Shown here: positions 10,297 through 22,136 of the stretch, piece by piece
Layout of the letters: every line of letters begins with the position of its first letter
How positions within the stretch are numbered: the stretch's first letter is position 1
NCBI GenBank assembly: GCA_024867545.1
Contig: JANFNE010000006.1
Span: 1,572,001 to 1,636,000, forward strand
DNA: 64,000 bases
From: Phytopythium helicoides
Taxonomy: Eukaryota; Oomycota; Peronosporomycetes; Pythiales; Pythiaceae
Direction of reading: 5' to 3'
Made by a program: the position numbers and the translations under genes
The notes under the pieces: model-generated
Told to the model about the DNA's origin: nothing
Databases searched by the model: none
What the model saw: only the letters and a program-made list of their open reading frames with translations

Positions 10297-12084
10297 TCAC
10301 CGCCCGCGACGGTACTCGTAGATTGGGACTGCCAGCGTGAGCAGCAGCGTTCCGAACTGCGAGCAGCGAGTTTTGGTGAATGAATGAGTGGCGATGATTG
10401 GGAATGTGCCATAGCCACGGTCTCACCTGCAGGCAGCTGATGGCCTCAAAGTCGCCGAGCCGAGCGATTGGAGCCTGCAGCAGCCCCACAACCCCGCCGA
10501 TACAGAATGCCATACCTGAAAGTGCACCAAAGTGCGAATAGCCGAACTTGTGGCCCAAGTACGCGAACAGCAACGGGAACATGACGGTGCGGAAGAACGC
10601 GTAGGTGATGAAACTGACCACGAGCCACGCGGGCGTCTGCGCAAAGGCCTCGAGCGCTGTAAAGGCGAGTGCGAGTCCCGAGCACAGCAACGACGAGTAC
10701 ACGTAGCCGCACGTCTCGAGCAGGTACCCGACAATGGGGATGAACACGACGCTGCTGGGCAAGACGATCGCCAGATCAGACAACAACGACGCAACCTGCG
10801 ACTCGGTCAGCGGCTTGCTTCGCAGACGTGCCGTGAGACTGCCGAGGAAGAAGTTGCACCACAGCGACTGGATTGAAAAGTAGGCCGTCATGAGCAAGAA
10901 CGGCGTGGAGAAGAGCTGCGTGCGGAACGACCGGTTGTGCAGATCAGCGCCGTCAAAGAAGAACCCGTCCGTCGGCAATCGCATGCGATGCCGGCGCAGC
11001 TGGGCCTGGTTCAGCTGAGAGCTGTAGCGTCGCTGGCGGAATTTGCGCAGCTCCGGCGTCGAGAGCAGAAGAGAGGCCTCCTCCTCTTTGAAGACTGTCG
11101 GGAGGCGCATAGGCGACAAAGGCTCGTGCACCATGCCTGCAGTTGCGTCACTACCTCCATCAGAGCCGCTGATGTCCTCGAAGGGTGTGTCAGGCTCTGT
11201 CATGACTGTGCCAATGAGTGACAGGAGCACAATGCCCGCATACGCGTAAAAGATCTGCGGCATACTGAACCCGAGGCGCGAGTATGCAATGTCGAAGAGT
11301 GCAAAAATGAGGAAGCTGAGCTGGAGACCCCCAACGATGAAGCACGCCACGAGCGCCTTGGCCTCGGGGAACAAGTTGGAGATGTGGATGCCAGAGAGCT
11401 GGATGCCTGGACCCGAGAATCCCACGAGCACCATTCCACCCAGCATCAGATCGGATCCTTGCTGCATGGGGCTGCGCTCAAGTCGAGCGGATCGTTAGAT
11501 GCGTCTAGCTGTCTGTAGTCCGGGGAGGAGGCTCCTTACCGGTAGTGAGCGCTTCCCATGAGCACGGCGCCAGTCGCCAGCAAAACAAGCGACAGCGACT
11601 TGGTCACGCGCGGACCGAACCTGTTGGCAAATACGTAGCGGTGCAACGTTGAGCATCTCGACGGCTCGTCGACAAGCATGCAGCCAGCAGCCTTACTTGT
11701 CGAACACGATACCGAGCACAAGGTTGGAGGTCATGCTGGCCGAGCCGGCCATCGTGAACGCGTACTGCAGCCGGTCGCTCTGCTCCGCGCACACTGCACG
11801 TGCATCAGCATCCATCAGTCTCCGCACGCAGCGCGCTGGCGAGCACAAACAGCCGCACATTGCACGCCTGGCGCGCAGAACTCGTTGTAGATGCGCTCGC
11901 TCTCGAGCATGGGCAGCAGCGAGGTCCATCCGAAGATAATGCCCGCGCCAAGGAAGCACTGGAAGATCGCGAACGCCACGTAGAAGTACCGGTGGCGGTG
12001 CGCGCCATCGGACGGCCAGACCGCCGCCGCCATGGACGCGATCACGGCGCGCACGCCCGGCCGCACCGACGGCCCGCGCTTCAT
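10297..12084 (-). CDS. Major facilitator transporter, SLC43/FMP42-like (amino-acid transporter family)
   Basis: Four exons on the minus strand, starting at ATG 12084. The first transmembrane helix is FYVAFAIFQCFLGAGIIFGW, followed by a loop with SLLPMLESERIYNEFC that is typical of the family. The conserved inter-helix motif IVFDKFGPRVTKSLSL (helix 2-3) is split by an intron at about 11624-11696. The long exon 10430-11467 gives helices such as GGMVLVGFSGPGIQLSGIHI, a cytoplasmic acidic loop, and the second six-helix bundle. The last intron runs about 10364-10430, and the final exon ends FGTLLLTLAVPIYEYRRGR. It is probably a 12-helix membrane protein. Substrate is unknown; SLC43 members carry large neutral amino acids. 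Its start lies 117 bases from the divergent MSS51-C-like gene. Confidence 0.8.
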
Positions 12085-12201
12085 CTTTGGCTTCTACGAC
12101 TGACTCCAGCAACGCCACGACTGGGTCGCAATCACAAATTAGGGATAAAGCTCAAATAAAGCCCGCCAATCGCAGGCGACCAGCGTGCTGAGAGGCATCG
12201 C

Positions 12202-13006
12202 ATGGCCACGACGCCTTCGCTGCTCTGCCGCCGCTGGATCGCCGGGATGACGCTGCGCACTGAAATGGACGCGACTGCTGCAACGCTAGCTACTGCTCGT
12301 CAAGCTGGCCTCGCGCCCAGCGAGACGCGCGCGGCCACGTTGTGGGCGTGTCTGCAGCGGCTGCAGCGCGAGCACGGGGCGGCGCAGCCCAGCGGAGACG
12401 CCGCGGTGCTGTCGGTGCACCTGGTTGGCGCCGACCACCGCGAGGGCAGCTCCTTTGACGAGACGTTCGCGGCCTTCCGCGCCTTCATTGAGCGCGTGGC
12501 CGGCGACGCGCGCGTTCGGACGCTGCGGCTCGCACTCGTGGGGCCTAACGTGGCGCGCGCGCTGCACAACACGGCGCATTCGCGCGAGTGCGGAGCTGCC
12601 AGTGGTCAAGGGAGCTGTGTGGTCGAGGTGCGCTACTTCGTCGGCAGCTTTGACGCCTTCTACGGCGACGAGAGCACCTACGACACCGCGGACCTCGCCG
12701 TGTGCTTCAACGCCGGCATTTGGGGCTACGACGAGTGGCGGCCGGCGCTGCGACTGCTGCTCCGCGAGCTGCGCGCGCCGCTACTCGTCACGTCCTACAA
12801 CGAGAACGAAGCTGGCGACGACGAAGACGTGCTGGATGAGCTTGTGCCAGCCGCACGCTGGTTCTGGCGCGCTGAGAAGAATCCGAGCGGGTCAGGCTGC
12901 TCCTCGAGAAACGCGCAACTCGATTGGCAGTGTGCTGCATGAGAACGACTTCTGGATGTGCCTTGGCGCGGCACCTGACACAGCCATCCAGCCGATTGTA
13001 GCCTAG
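12202..13006 (+). CDS. MSS51 C-terminal-like domain protein
   Basis: Two exons joined by a 40-base GT-AG intron at 12891-12930. Without it the frame ends at about 12942. With it the protein continues GVLHENDFWMCLGAAPDTA, a better family-like C-terminus. Recognisable features are SVHLVGADHREGS, a VGPNVARA segment, FNAGIWGYDEWRPAL and PLLVTSYNENEAGDDEDVL. These match the C-terminal domain of MSS51/MYND-type proteins found across eukaryotes. The MYND zinc finger seen in some relatives is absent, so this is a stand-alone domain of about 254 residues. The biochemical role of the domain is not established. Confidence 0.7.
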
Positions 13007-13158
13007 TCCAGACCTCAAGCCAAGCAACCTGTATGTGCATGTATAGATAGCCTCGATGGCCACCAAAATCCCACGCGGGTCCTCTATCGGATCGAGTGCT
13101 TACACTTCGAGTTGCAGCTCCACAGGTTCAGCGTTCGGCGCAGGCCCGAGGATACGCC

Positions 13159-14145
13159 TCAGGCGGAGCTCTCCTTGCAGCTCGCGCACCACTGGAGTGT
13201 CGTCGCGTGCTTGTCAACGACTTGCGGCCAGTCAGGTTGATGGCAGCACGAGCGTGCAGAAGGTGCCCGAAGCGTGGCGCATGCGATGTTCTGCACCATC
13301 TCGGGGCTGCTCTTACCACCACCATGGCGCGTCGCCTCTCGATGCGTGCCAAAGGACAGCACCGTAGCATCCTGGAAGCTCTCGTCCTCATCCGTGCCAA
13401 GTCTGGTATCCCCGTCCAGTCGCAGTGAGCGAGGCAGCGGAATTTGCAAGAATGCTGAGCGCTTGTTACCCTCGGTCTTGTGGCAGAAGAGCACAGCAAA
13501 GTTAAGCGTCGTCGCGGCTCCAGAAGGTGCTAGTGGGAACTCGAGGCATAGCAAGTGACTCGCGGCAGACAGCTCGTGGTCGCGTGCGGCTGCTGTTGCA
13601 ATCTGCGCCGCGTTCTCGACGCTAAAAGCGCTCAGGAACTCATCCAGCGATGGCAGCACCTTGACTCGCGTGCGCATCATGAAGTCGAGCGCTTCAGCAC
13701 TAATGGGTGGAGCTGCTTCCTGTTCGGCCTTGTTCTTCGTAGCCTTGGCTTTGCTGCTTTCACCAGCTTCATTATCGGACGCGTCGCTAGCGTCGTCGTC
13801 ATCGTCGTCGTCCGCGAACGCTAGCGGACTGCGCTTGACCAGCGACGGGAAGCACGCGCGCATGTCCAGCAGGAACTGCGCAGCGCCCTCGCCGGCGTCG
13901 AGCACCTGCACGCGGCTGTCGTCCGCGCCCGACAGCAGCGGGAACACCGCGACTCGGCGCTTGCCGTCCGCCTTGACGCGGCCTCCGACGCCCGTGAGCT
14001 GCCGCAGAGGCGCCGAGGCCGCCGGCTGCAGAGGCGACAGCCGCCCCACGACCACGAGCAGCTCTTCAAATGGCAACTGCGGCTTGTCGTCCACGTCCGC
14101 GAGCGCGAAGGCGCCACCAGCTGCTGAAGCCTCGAAGATCAACAT
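13159..14145 (-). CDS. Hypothetical acidic protein
   Basis: An open frame of about 328 codons, with an ATG at 14145 giving MLIFEASAAGGAFALADVDD. I do not recognise the family. A structured N-terminal part (FEELLVVVGRL...VAVFPLLSGADDSRVQVLD) is followed by an aspartate run and a charged linker near residue 115. A second structured part contains MMRTRVKVLPSLDEFLSAF and ATTLNFAVLFCHKTEG. The last ~45 residues lack the look of a folded domain, so the true 3' end may be spliced differently. The frame is long and in a gene-dense setting, convergent with the MSS51-C-like gene, so it is likely real. Confidence 0.6.
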   Translation of the reverse strand: MLIFEASAAGGAFALADVDDKPQLPFEELLVVVGRLSPLQPAASAPLRQLTGVGGRVKADGKRRVAVFPLLSGADDSRVQVLDAGEGAAQFLLDMRACFPSLVKRSPLAFADDDDDDDASDASDNEAGESSKAKATKNKAEQEAAPPISAEALDFMMRTRVKVLPSLDEFLSAFSVENAAQIATAAARDHELSAASHLLCLEFPLAPSGAATTLNFAVLFCHKTEGNKRSAFLQIPLPRSLRLDGDTRLGTDEDESFQDATVLSFGTHREATRHGGGKSSPEMVQNIACATLRAPSARSCCHQPDWPQVVDKHATTLQWCASCKESSA

Positions 14146-14244
14146 CTTTGCAGCCAAGGATTTTTTTTATTTACGACGCTGCATACCAAAAGACTTGTCA
14201 CTTCGAGCTAGAAATTACGACATGCAATTGATGGGGGCGTGTCG

Positions 14245-17200
14245 CTATCGGCTTTGCTGAGGAGTGCGGCGAGAGGAGGGGGATAGTGACAGCGGCAGGC
14301 CGACGGCTTCATCTTCGTCTCCTTCCTCGGTGCTGCTCTTCATGAGGTCGTTGGAGTAGAAGCTGTTTTCCATCTCCATGCCGCCCTCCCCATACCCAGA
14401 CGACAGAGGACTACAGTCGTCTCCATCACTGTGCGTTGTTGTGTGACGTATGGGTTTCCCGTCGCTGGTGAAGCACGGTCGGCGCGAGCTCGAGATTGAG
14501 TGTCCACGAGGCTTCTCGCTCGTCCAGCGCGTTTCGTACTTTGGAATTGACATATCCGATCGCGTCGCGCGTCGCAGAGGCAGAGTCGCCGTCGACGTCA
14601 CCTCCGAGCCTCCAGCGAGTTCCAAGTTCAGCGCAAGCTGCTTGACGATGCCCGAGTGCTCCGCTTCAGGAGTTGACGGCTGGCGTCCATTGCCAAGTGG
14701 TGTGCGAGATCGCAGTTTTCCAGCAGACGTCGTCGCTCTTCGACGAACACGAACCTCGAGCTCCCGTTCAATGCCGAAAAAGTAGCGGTGCATGGCGTTC
14801 ATGAACCGCCGGCGATACGACAGTGGGCTGATAACGGTTGGGTTTCGGAATGTCAAACTCGCCTTCGATGTCGACTCCATCTTTTTAGAAAATCAAATTG
14901 GTGCAGGTAGTCAATGAGTCCGACGACCACGCGCCTCTTGTCTTCATCAAACCGGAGTAACTGTTAAACATACAATGTCAGATCTCGCTCCACACGCTTT
15001 CTGCATGAGTGGAAACAATGCACGTACAATGGAGTAGTCGATGACACCTGCGCGACACAGGAATTGCGTGTCGTTCTGGATCGCGCTCTCAATCACGTCT
15101 AGGTCGGCTTGGGACACCGGGACAGGGATCCGCTCCGCGAGGTTACCGTCAAGCAGCACGGGATGTTCATCGATACCTGAACGTTTGATACGCTGAACGA
15201 GTTCCGGTCGCCCTGGTTGTACCGACGGCGGAAAATTCCTTTTAAGTCGTACATCTGTCCAGGAGGGTATCCGTACGAGAAGTTCTCCATCGCGACAACG
15301 TATTCGGTGTGCTTGAGCAGTCGGCGGCTGTGGCTGATCTTGTACAGACCGACAATCTTGGTGATAATCGTTGGACTGTCCGTCTCGATAACCTTTGCCA
15401 TAAACTTGAAGTATTTTGGCGCCATGTGCACGAACATGTTGAACTCGGTCACCGAGATTCCTTTCAGTACGTAGCGCTTGTCGTGCGTCTAGCGGGTTCA
15501 TCCAACATGATTGCGTTAGTTCAGTAACAACTAACATACGAGAGCATCGTTTCCAAAAGCAGTTTGCAGTACCTGTGCAAAAAAGGCGCCCGACTTGCCG
15601 CCGCTCGTGTCCCACCGATTGCTTTCCACTATTGAATTGAGAAATTCGAGGTTGCCAGGTAGAGTGAGTGCGCGAAGAGCGTGAAACTGCGCCGCAAAAA
15701 AAGTGATGCAGCGGATTTCGTGGTTCGAGGTCGGCGGACTCAAAGCTAAACTTCATATCAGTGTGCTGCACGTCGTTCGACTCGAGCTTTTTCAGAACAG
15801 CGCTTTTTTAGTCTCCGAAAGCGTCACCATGGCTGGGCTCGATGCTACGCATGCGAGCGTCGGAGCCGATGCTGGACCTGAAGGTATGTCCGCACTAACA
15901 GTAGGGTCACCAGTTGTAGTGGAAGCTGGGAGCGAGGCACTTGAGGCCGAGGACGGCAAGCTTTCCTTCAGCTCGTCAGCTACCTTGACAGAGTTCCCAA
16001 AATGCGCTTCGAGCTCATCGACGTACTCTTTTGAACACAATGTGAATCCGATCAAAGATCCCACATCCTTGTCGTAAACTTTGACAACAAACCCATTGAT
16101 GCCAGAAGGAAGCTCATAGTGGCCTCTAGTCAAAATTTCTGGAATCTCCTTGTATGCCTTGACCTTGATGAATTCTGTCGTCGCATGCGACTCAGGGATC
16201 GTAAAAGAGCGGGAGCCTGGCTTTTTAATCTCAAGTGACGAAGCCGACGCATAAGAGGTCTCTAGATACTTGCTTGGGGTCGTGTTTGATGACACGGTGC
16301 TGTCGTCGCTCATACTTAGAGGCAATCTATCGCGGTTTGGGTAATCGGTAGGCTCCGTAAACCAATCCATCGGGATTCGGCGACGGGTCGGGGACTCGAC
16401 TATGATCTTTTTGATCGTCTCGTGAGTTGGAGGCGCCACGAACGACTGGATCTTGTCGTGCATCTCCTTCGTCAATAAATATAGGTCCTTGGACAGCATG
16501 TTACAGGTCAACACGTTGGTGTCTTCGTGAGCCAACGTCTCGGTCACTTTCTCACTGAACGCATGAAGTGCTTCAGTAATGGAAACTCGCAGCTTTTCCA
16601 AATCACTTTTAGGAACAGACGCAACGGCTGATGACAAGAACTCTTCAGCGGTCTGGAAGTTCTCCTCGAGAATCGCGACGTTCTGCTCCAAGCAGCTTCT
16701 TGCTGCGTCAATCTTTTCTTCTATTTCGCTTGAAAATCGCTCCAGATACTCCTTCCGATTCTGACGAGATATCGTACGCTTGCTTTGCATAGTCGACGAT
16801 AGAAGTCGGTACGGTCGCCACGCAGATTGAGACTGCGACGAAGCTGTTCGGCTTTCAGCGGATGTAACATCGTTAAACATGGAGGCACTGTGAGTCGACA
16901 CATCATCCTCAGTTGATGATCGTAGGCGCCGGTAACTGCGGCTTCGAGTACTTGGTAGATTGCTCTCTGATTCGTCCCCTGCATTAAAAGACGCACGACT
17001 TCGAACGATGAGCTCGCTGATAGCACTCATCCATCTTGCACGCGACGTTCCATCAACCGCATTGAGCCGAAGGGTATGGTCACCATTAATTACCAGGAAC
17101 TGGTATTGATGTTGATTCACGGACTTCTCCGACAAAAGTGACGTATGCCGATCAATCAACACCTCGCTCACTTGCACCATCGACGCACGATCACGGAGAA

Positions 17201-17909
17201 TCACGAGGCTGCTCGAGTCTGCAAGTAGCAGAAAGTAACGTAGCTTCCAACTGTGTGAGAGGAGTCCGCGTTGACCGAGCCAGCCTTCCCGCATAACGTC
17301 ATCGTTGGAGAACTCGATACGAGTCCATACTTGAGACGAGCTCAAGCGGAAATACGACTTTAGCGGGTCACGATGCACCAGATAGAAGCGCTTAGCCGAT
17401 ACCGAGGGATCAAAGTCCAGAGGCTCATTTGTCGCACGGTCGTATCCAGCGCTGCCTCTAGTTTCTGAAGCTCCGCGAAGGCTAGTTGGCGAGCTGGCTT
17501 CCAACTCGTCGGCGAGCAATGGGGTCCGCACGCGAGTGCGAATCCACCTTCGTCGGCGTAAGAAATGATAGTACTCGCGCTTGCACTTGCTCGTTCCCTC
17601 AGCGAGGCGGCTGTTGATCCGCGCAATAGATGATCCGTAGGTCCACCCTTCATCATCACACTGTGTATACTCGCTGTCGGCTAGCCATGGGTGGCTCCAC
17701 TTCCACTCAGCCGACGGGAGCACGCCGATCTCAAGTTTTGGCGACTCGGCGATGCCATTCAGCTTGTCGTCTCGGCCACGCACGCGTGCTGCGGCGGCGG
17801 TTAGCGCGCCGTAGGTGTTGCCACTGCGGTCGCAGAAGCGCTCGACGACCCACCCATGGAATGGTTGCAACACCTGCACCTCGAACGCCTCTTCGACGAC
17901 TGATTCCAT
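14245..17909 (-). CDS. DysF-PH-phosphoinositide kinase (Fab1/PIP-kinase type)
   Basis: One large minus-strand gene. The first exon (15792-17909, 705 codons) begins with a DysF-like region: HGWVVERF, EWKWSHPWLADSEYT, DDEGWTYG, and a DysFC-like FLRRRRWIRTR. A PH domain follows at about residues 205-315 (EGWLGQRGLLSHSWKLRYFL to RARWMSAISELI). After a coiled region comes the start of a PIP-kinase module: VVKVYDKDVGSLIGFTLCSKEY. Downstream exons give GGKSGAFFAQVLQTAFG, KGISVTEFNMFVHMAPKYF, AMENFSYGYPPGQMYDLKG, VIDYSILLRFDEDKRR and VVVGLIDYLHQFDF, and the tail is serine-rich. These are the conserved lipid-kinase blocks, closest in style to Fab1/PIKfyve. The frame changes near 15745 and 15790 lack an obvious intron and may be indels. 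It probably makes phosphoinositides at membranes targeted by the PH and DysF parts (inference). Confidence 0.8.
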
Positions 17910-19778
17910 TCACGACCTCGGTTCGTCCGCAGCGGTCTGCCGCAAGAGAGCCTCGCCTCGCGCGCCCACGCACGAATGAAGCTCCGACGAGATTAACGCA
18001 CGTGCGAGCCCCGCTGCGTCGGTAGACGACCCGGCTTTTGCGTTCGCTGCGACAGCCACGGCACGATTCCCCGACCGTGCCACGCTGCGCTCAAGTGCAA
18101 CGTAGAGAAGAGCCAAGCTCCGCCCCGCGTTCCGCGCGCCAGTCGCGCTGCCGCTTGGGGCGCCGCTGAGTCGGAGCCGCGCGGCAGTCGCCGCAGCTCC
18201 TGCTGCCGATCGCGCCGCGCCTCGAGCCTGGAGCGCCGCCTGGAGCCGCGCGGGGCCGGAGAGCGCCGCGCCGCGAGTGAGGCGCCTGCACGAGCGGCGG
18301 GAGCGCGAGGAGGTGGCGCCGGGCGAGTCGCGCGCGGCCGGCTGCTTGCTTGCCTGTGTTGCCTTTCTCGGTATATAAAGCTCGGCGGTTCCGACTTGCG
18401 CGTTGTATGGGCGGCCGGGGGGTGAGCGCCTGCCGGCTGACTTGGCGTTTGTATTGCCACCATGATGGACGACGCCACGGCGGGCTTCTAATCAGGGTGC
18501 TCCATACTGCAGAAAACCGGTTTTACTCACTGGCTCGTTTGACTGTATATTTTGGCCAATGAGAGGTGTTGAAAGCCGACAGAGGGGGTTTCCATTGGAC
18601 GAAAGGCGATACGACGGGTCAACTCGAGTCGTTGACGGGACGGTCGAGCGATGGCAATCGGCACGCCGTCGCGCGCCTAATTGTCATGTCTGCGGCGACT
18701 GGAAGAGTTCACGGATGAATCTTTGGTCGTCGTGCGAGGCGGTTATTGAGTCAGAGGGTGCCGTTTGCTGGCGAAAAGTTGCTGTGACTGCTGGCGAAAA
18801 GGTGAAGAGACCACCTCGTACGTGGCAGAATTGTGGTCCAATCAGTCCTGGTGGTCGGCGCTCGCGCATCCCTTGGCTTCGCCGTTCCAATCATGTATGA
18901 TCGTCCACGTCATGGCTGCTTCAATCATGATTCGAAGCGGAAAGCGCGAGCAAGTTTGCTGTCCGGACGAAACGCCAGCTCATGTCGGACTGGTGGTGCA
19001 AAAAAAGCTGTGATGGCGATGGCGCTTGATGTTGCTGCTTGATTTCATTGGCGCGCGCGCCAGCACCAGAGTTGTTTATGCTCGTCATCGTGCTGGTGGG
19101 TCCTTTGCGGAATGTGGCCCACCAGCAGGCGTGATCCATACACTGCATGATGGCGCGACAAGGGAACGTGAACATGTACGCCAGCCTTGCCGAGGGCGCA
19201 AACTCTTGAGCCCATGGCTAGATTGTATGTGATTGCGCGCCTCTATCGTCTGCCATTTTCGTGTCTCATGCTCTAGACCTTTCGAGAACGACTGGCTTTC
19301 GTGAGGAAGGCAGCTGCCGGCCATGCTCAAGCCATCAGCGCGTCTATCGAATCCCCATCGGGCTAAGTACTGCGTGGGGGAATGGCTCTCGTCGGTGGCG
19401 ATGGAGCTCGCAGCGTCGCGATGAGAGCGGCCAGTCCGACCCAGCTCCTGGATCCTTGCATTCCGCTCCACCAGCGCGCGACGGTCAAATCCCTCATCAT
19501 CCGGTTTGCGGCTCCACGTCACAATTCCACTTTCCTGGCTCCCAACTCGCCGCATCAGGTGTCTTCTCGATACGATTTGCTGACCTCCCCATCACGCAAA
19601 ATTCACCCTAAAACGCCGCAGCCGCTCGCAATCAGACGATCAACTTCAACCTGCACATGGAGCGTTAGGTGGATATATACGATTGTATCGGCTTACGCCA
19701 CTTTCGTTTTCTCCGCGCCTCGAGCAGGCCCCAAGCGGCACCAGAGACCTTTCCGTTTCGAGACAGGCGCCCGCCCCG
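17910..19778. other. Large divergent intergenic region
   Basis: About 1.9 kb between the divergent kinase and ceramidase starts. A TATA-like tatataaag lies at 18372-18380 on the plus strand, and a good-context ATG at about 18462 opens only nine codons. A second TATA-like sequence lies near 19672, about 105 bases before the ceramidase ATG. Several open frames exist (for example 19085-19555 minus), but they encode no recognisable protein. I see no RNA gene. Confidence 0.5.
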
Positions 19779-22136
19779 ATGGCTCAGCGCTCGGGTCTCG
19801 CGGCGCTGCGCGTCGAGCTCGACCGCGACGACGGCGACGACGGCGACGACCACAACGACGGCGACGACCACACGACGCACGAGCCGGTGGTCACGCCCAG
19901 CTCCTCGGCCTGCACGTGCGCGTCGGACGACGAGGACGAGCACCACGACGCCCACGACGCCCAGGGGCCGGCGCCCGCGCCGTCGGCGTCGCCGCTGCGC
20001 ATCGGCGCCGGGATCTTCGACATCACGGGGCCGGCGGCAGAGGTCGGCATGTTCGGCTACGCCAAGGCCGGCCAGCTCACGTCCGGCATCCACATGCGGC
20101 TGCGAGCGCGAGCCTTCGCCTTCCACCACGAGCCCACCGGCAGGCACTGCGTGTACGTGAGCGCGGACCTGGGCATGATCTCCGAGTGGGTCACGCAGAC
20201 TGTGCTGGCGCGCCTCGAGAGCTGCGAGGACATCCCAGCTGGCACCTACTCGCGCGAGAACGTCATGTTGAGCGCCACACACACGCACTGCTCGCCTGGA
20301 GGGCTCTCGCACTACTTCATCTACAGCGTACACCCGCCGCTGCGAGGCGCCGATCGGCAGAACTTTGAATGCGTCGTTGACGGTATCGTGCGCGCCATCG
20401 CACGCGCACACGCCAACCTACAGCCCGCGTTCGTGCGTGTCGCCAAGGGTGCCTGCCTCGGCGCGTCGGTAAACCGGTCGGTTGAAGCCTACCTCGCCAA
20501 CCCAGAAAGCGAGCGAGCGCAATACGACTACGACACAGACAAAGAGATGACTCTGTGGCGCTTTGACGGCGTTGACGGCTTCCCCATCGGCATGATCAAC
20601 TGGTGTGTGTTGCGAAGTTGCTGATCGGGCTGTGAAGCTGAATTACTGACCGTGTTTTGTGTAGGTTCGCTGTGCATCCGACGAGCATGGGCAGCTGGTA
20701 CACCCTCATCACAGGCGACAACAAGGTACTTTTGTGCTTGTGATTACCTGGCATAGAGTCAAAGATGGTCCATCTAACTGTGCTACTCTCCCCAGGGCTA
20801 CGCTGCACACACCTTTGAACGCGAGAAGGGCACCAACCACCTGCTCGACCGCCCGAGGGCGTTCGTCGCTGCGTTCGCACAGAGCAACGAAGGCGACGTG
20901 AGCCCTAACATCAGCGGACCGAGGTGCTGCGCCACGCAGAAAGATGAGGATTATGAGCGAATGCTTGTGGTTGCACGCGCACAGCTTCGCACCGCTCGAT
21001 CCCTATATGCCCAAGCACTCTGTTCACCTCCATTAGCAGGCGAGATCTGCTTCTCGCACCAATACGTCGAGTACGGTCGCATTGCGCTCGAGCCCCATTG
21101 GCAGTTGCATCCTGATGCAGCCCCATACTCTACGTCGTCGGGGTGCATTGGTTTATCAATGATGAGTGGAACGCTCTTCGACGGACGTGGAATCGATGCT
21201 GTGCCGGAAGGAGTCAAGTGGGGAACATATCCGAAGGTCACAACTCTGCCCAAGCTTCAGGCATTGCAACATGAGAAGCCAGTTGTGTTCCCGACCGCAC
21301 GCTACGGGATGTCCCCCGTCATTTTACCCGTGCAGCTTATGACAATCGGCAAGCTGTCGCTTGCTGCTGTTCCGTTCGAAGTGACAACAATGGCTGGGCG
21401 GCGCCTTCGTGCTGCAATTCACGCTGCAGTCAAGAAGTTTGTGGGTGGAGGCGATGAAGTGCACGTCCCTGTCGTATCGGGTCTGAGTAACGCTTACTGT
21501 GGGTACATGACAACTCGCGAAGAGTACTCAGTTCAGCGCTATGAAGGCGCGTCAACACATTTCGGTCCAAACCAGCTCGCAGCAACCTGCCAAGTGTTTG
21601 AACTTCTTGCACAGCTCCTCTCTACGCCGAACACGCCGATTCCTGAATACGCTGGCCAAGACCCGCCATCCATCAAGGGTGTGGGCTCGATCGACTTCAA
21701 CTTTCCAGTGCTACGCGATGGTCTTTCGCGCTCTGGCGTATCATTCGGCTCGCCAGTTGCAGGATATGACGCACAAGAGTGTTATGTGTCTGGCGTCGAC
21801 ACAGTCTCGGTGCAATTCCACGCGGCCCACCCCAAGAACGATCTGCGTACTCAGGGCACATTTCTCGAAATTCAGCGTTGGCACCCAGACTCGGATCATG
21901 AGGAAGGCGGTATGTGGGTCATGCACGCAGACGATGGTGATCCAGATACTTCTTTCCACTGGCGGCGCCTTGGCACATTTGCGTCGATCGCTACGATCGA
22001 ATGGCGAGTTTCTTCAACGACACCACCGGGTCGGTACCGGGTTAAGGTCCATGGCGATTATAAGCGGCTGTTTTCCAGGCGTCCGGTGCCGTACTCAGGC
22101 TTGTCTTCGTCGTTTGAAGTCATTACGAAGAGTTAA
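19779..22136 (+). CDS. Neutral/alkaline ceramidase
   Basis: The family's enzymes hydrolyse ceramide to sphingosine and a fatty acid. Three exons, introns 20603-20664 and 20726-20795, start at ATG 19779. The first ~70 residues are an Asp/His-rich low-complexity leader with no obvious signal peptide. The enzyme starts at RIGAGIFDITGPAAEVGMFGYA. The metal-binding motif is ATHTHCSPGG, where most relatives have ATHTHSGPGG. The nucleophile region reads FAVHPTSM, completed across the first intron, followed by ITGDNKGYAAHTFE. A C-terminal Ig-like domain ends at FEVITKS. Length, about 740 residues, is usual for the family. The lack of a visible signal peptide in an enzyme that is often secreted or membrane-anchored is odd; an unannotated upstream exon is possible. 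Confidence 0.9.

Noticed and set aside
18093..19555. Several mid-size frames in the kinase-ceramidase gap
   Set aside because: No homology, low complexity or arginine-rich, and no splice pattern linking them.
19779..20000. Signal peptide on the ceramidase
   Set aside because: The N-terminus is Asp/His-rich and not hydrophobic; no cleavable signal is visible with this start.
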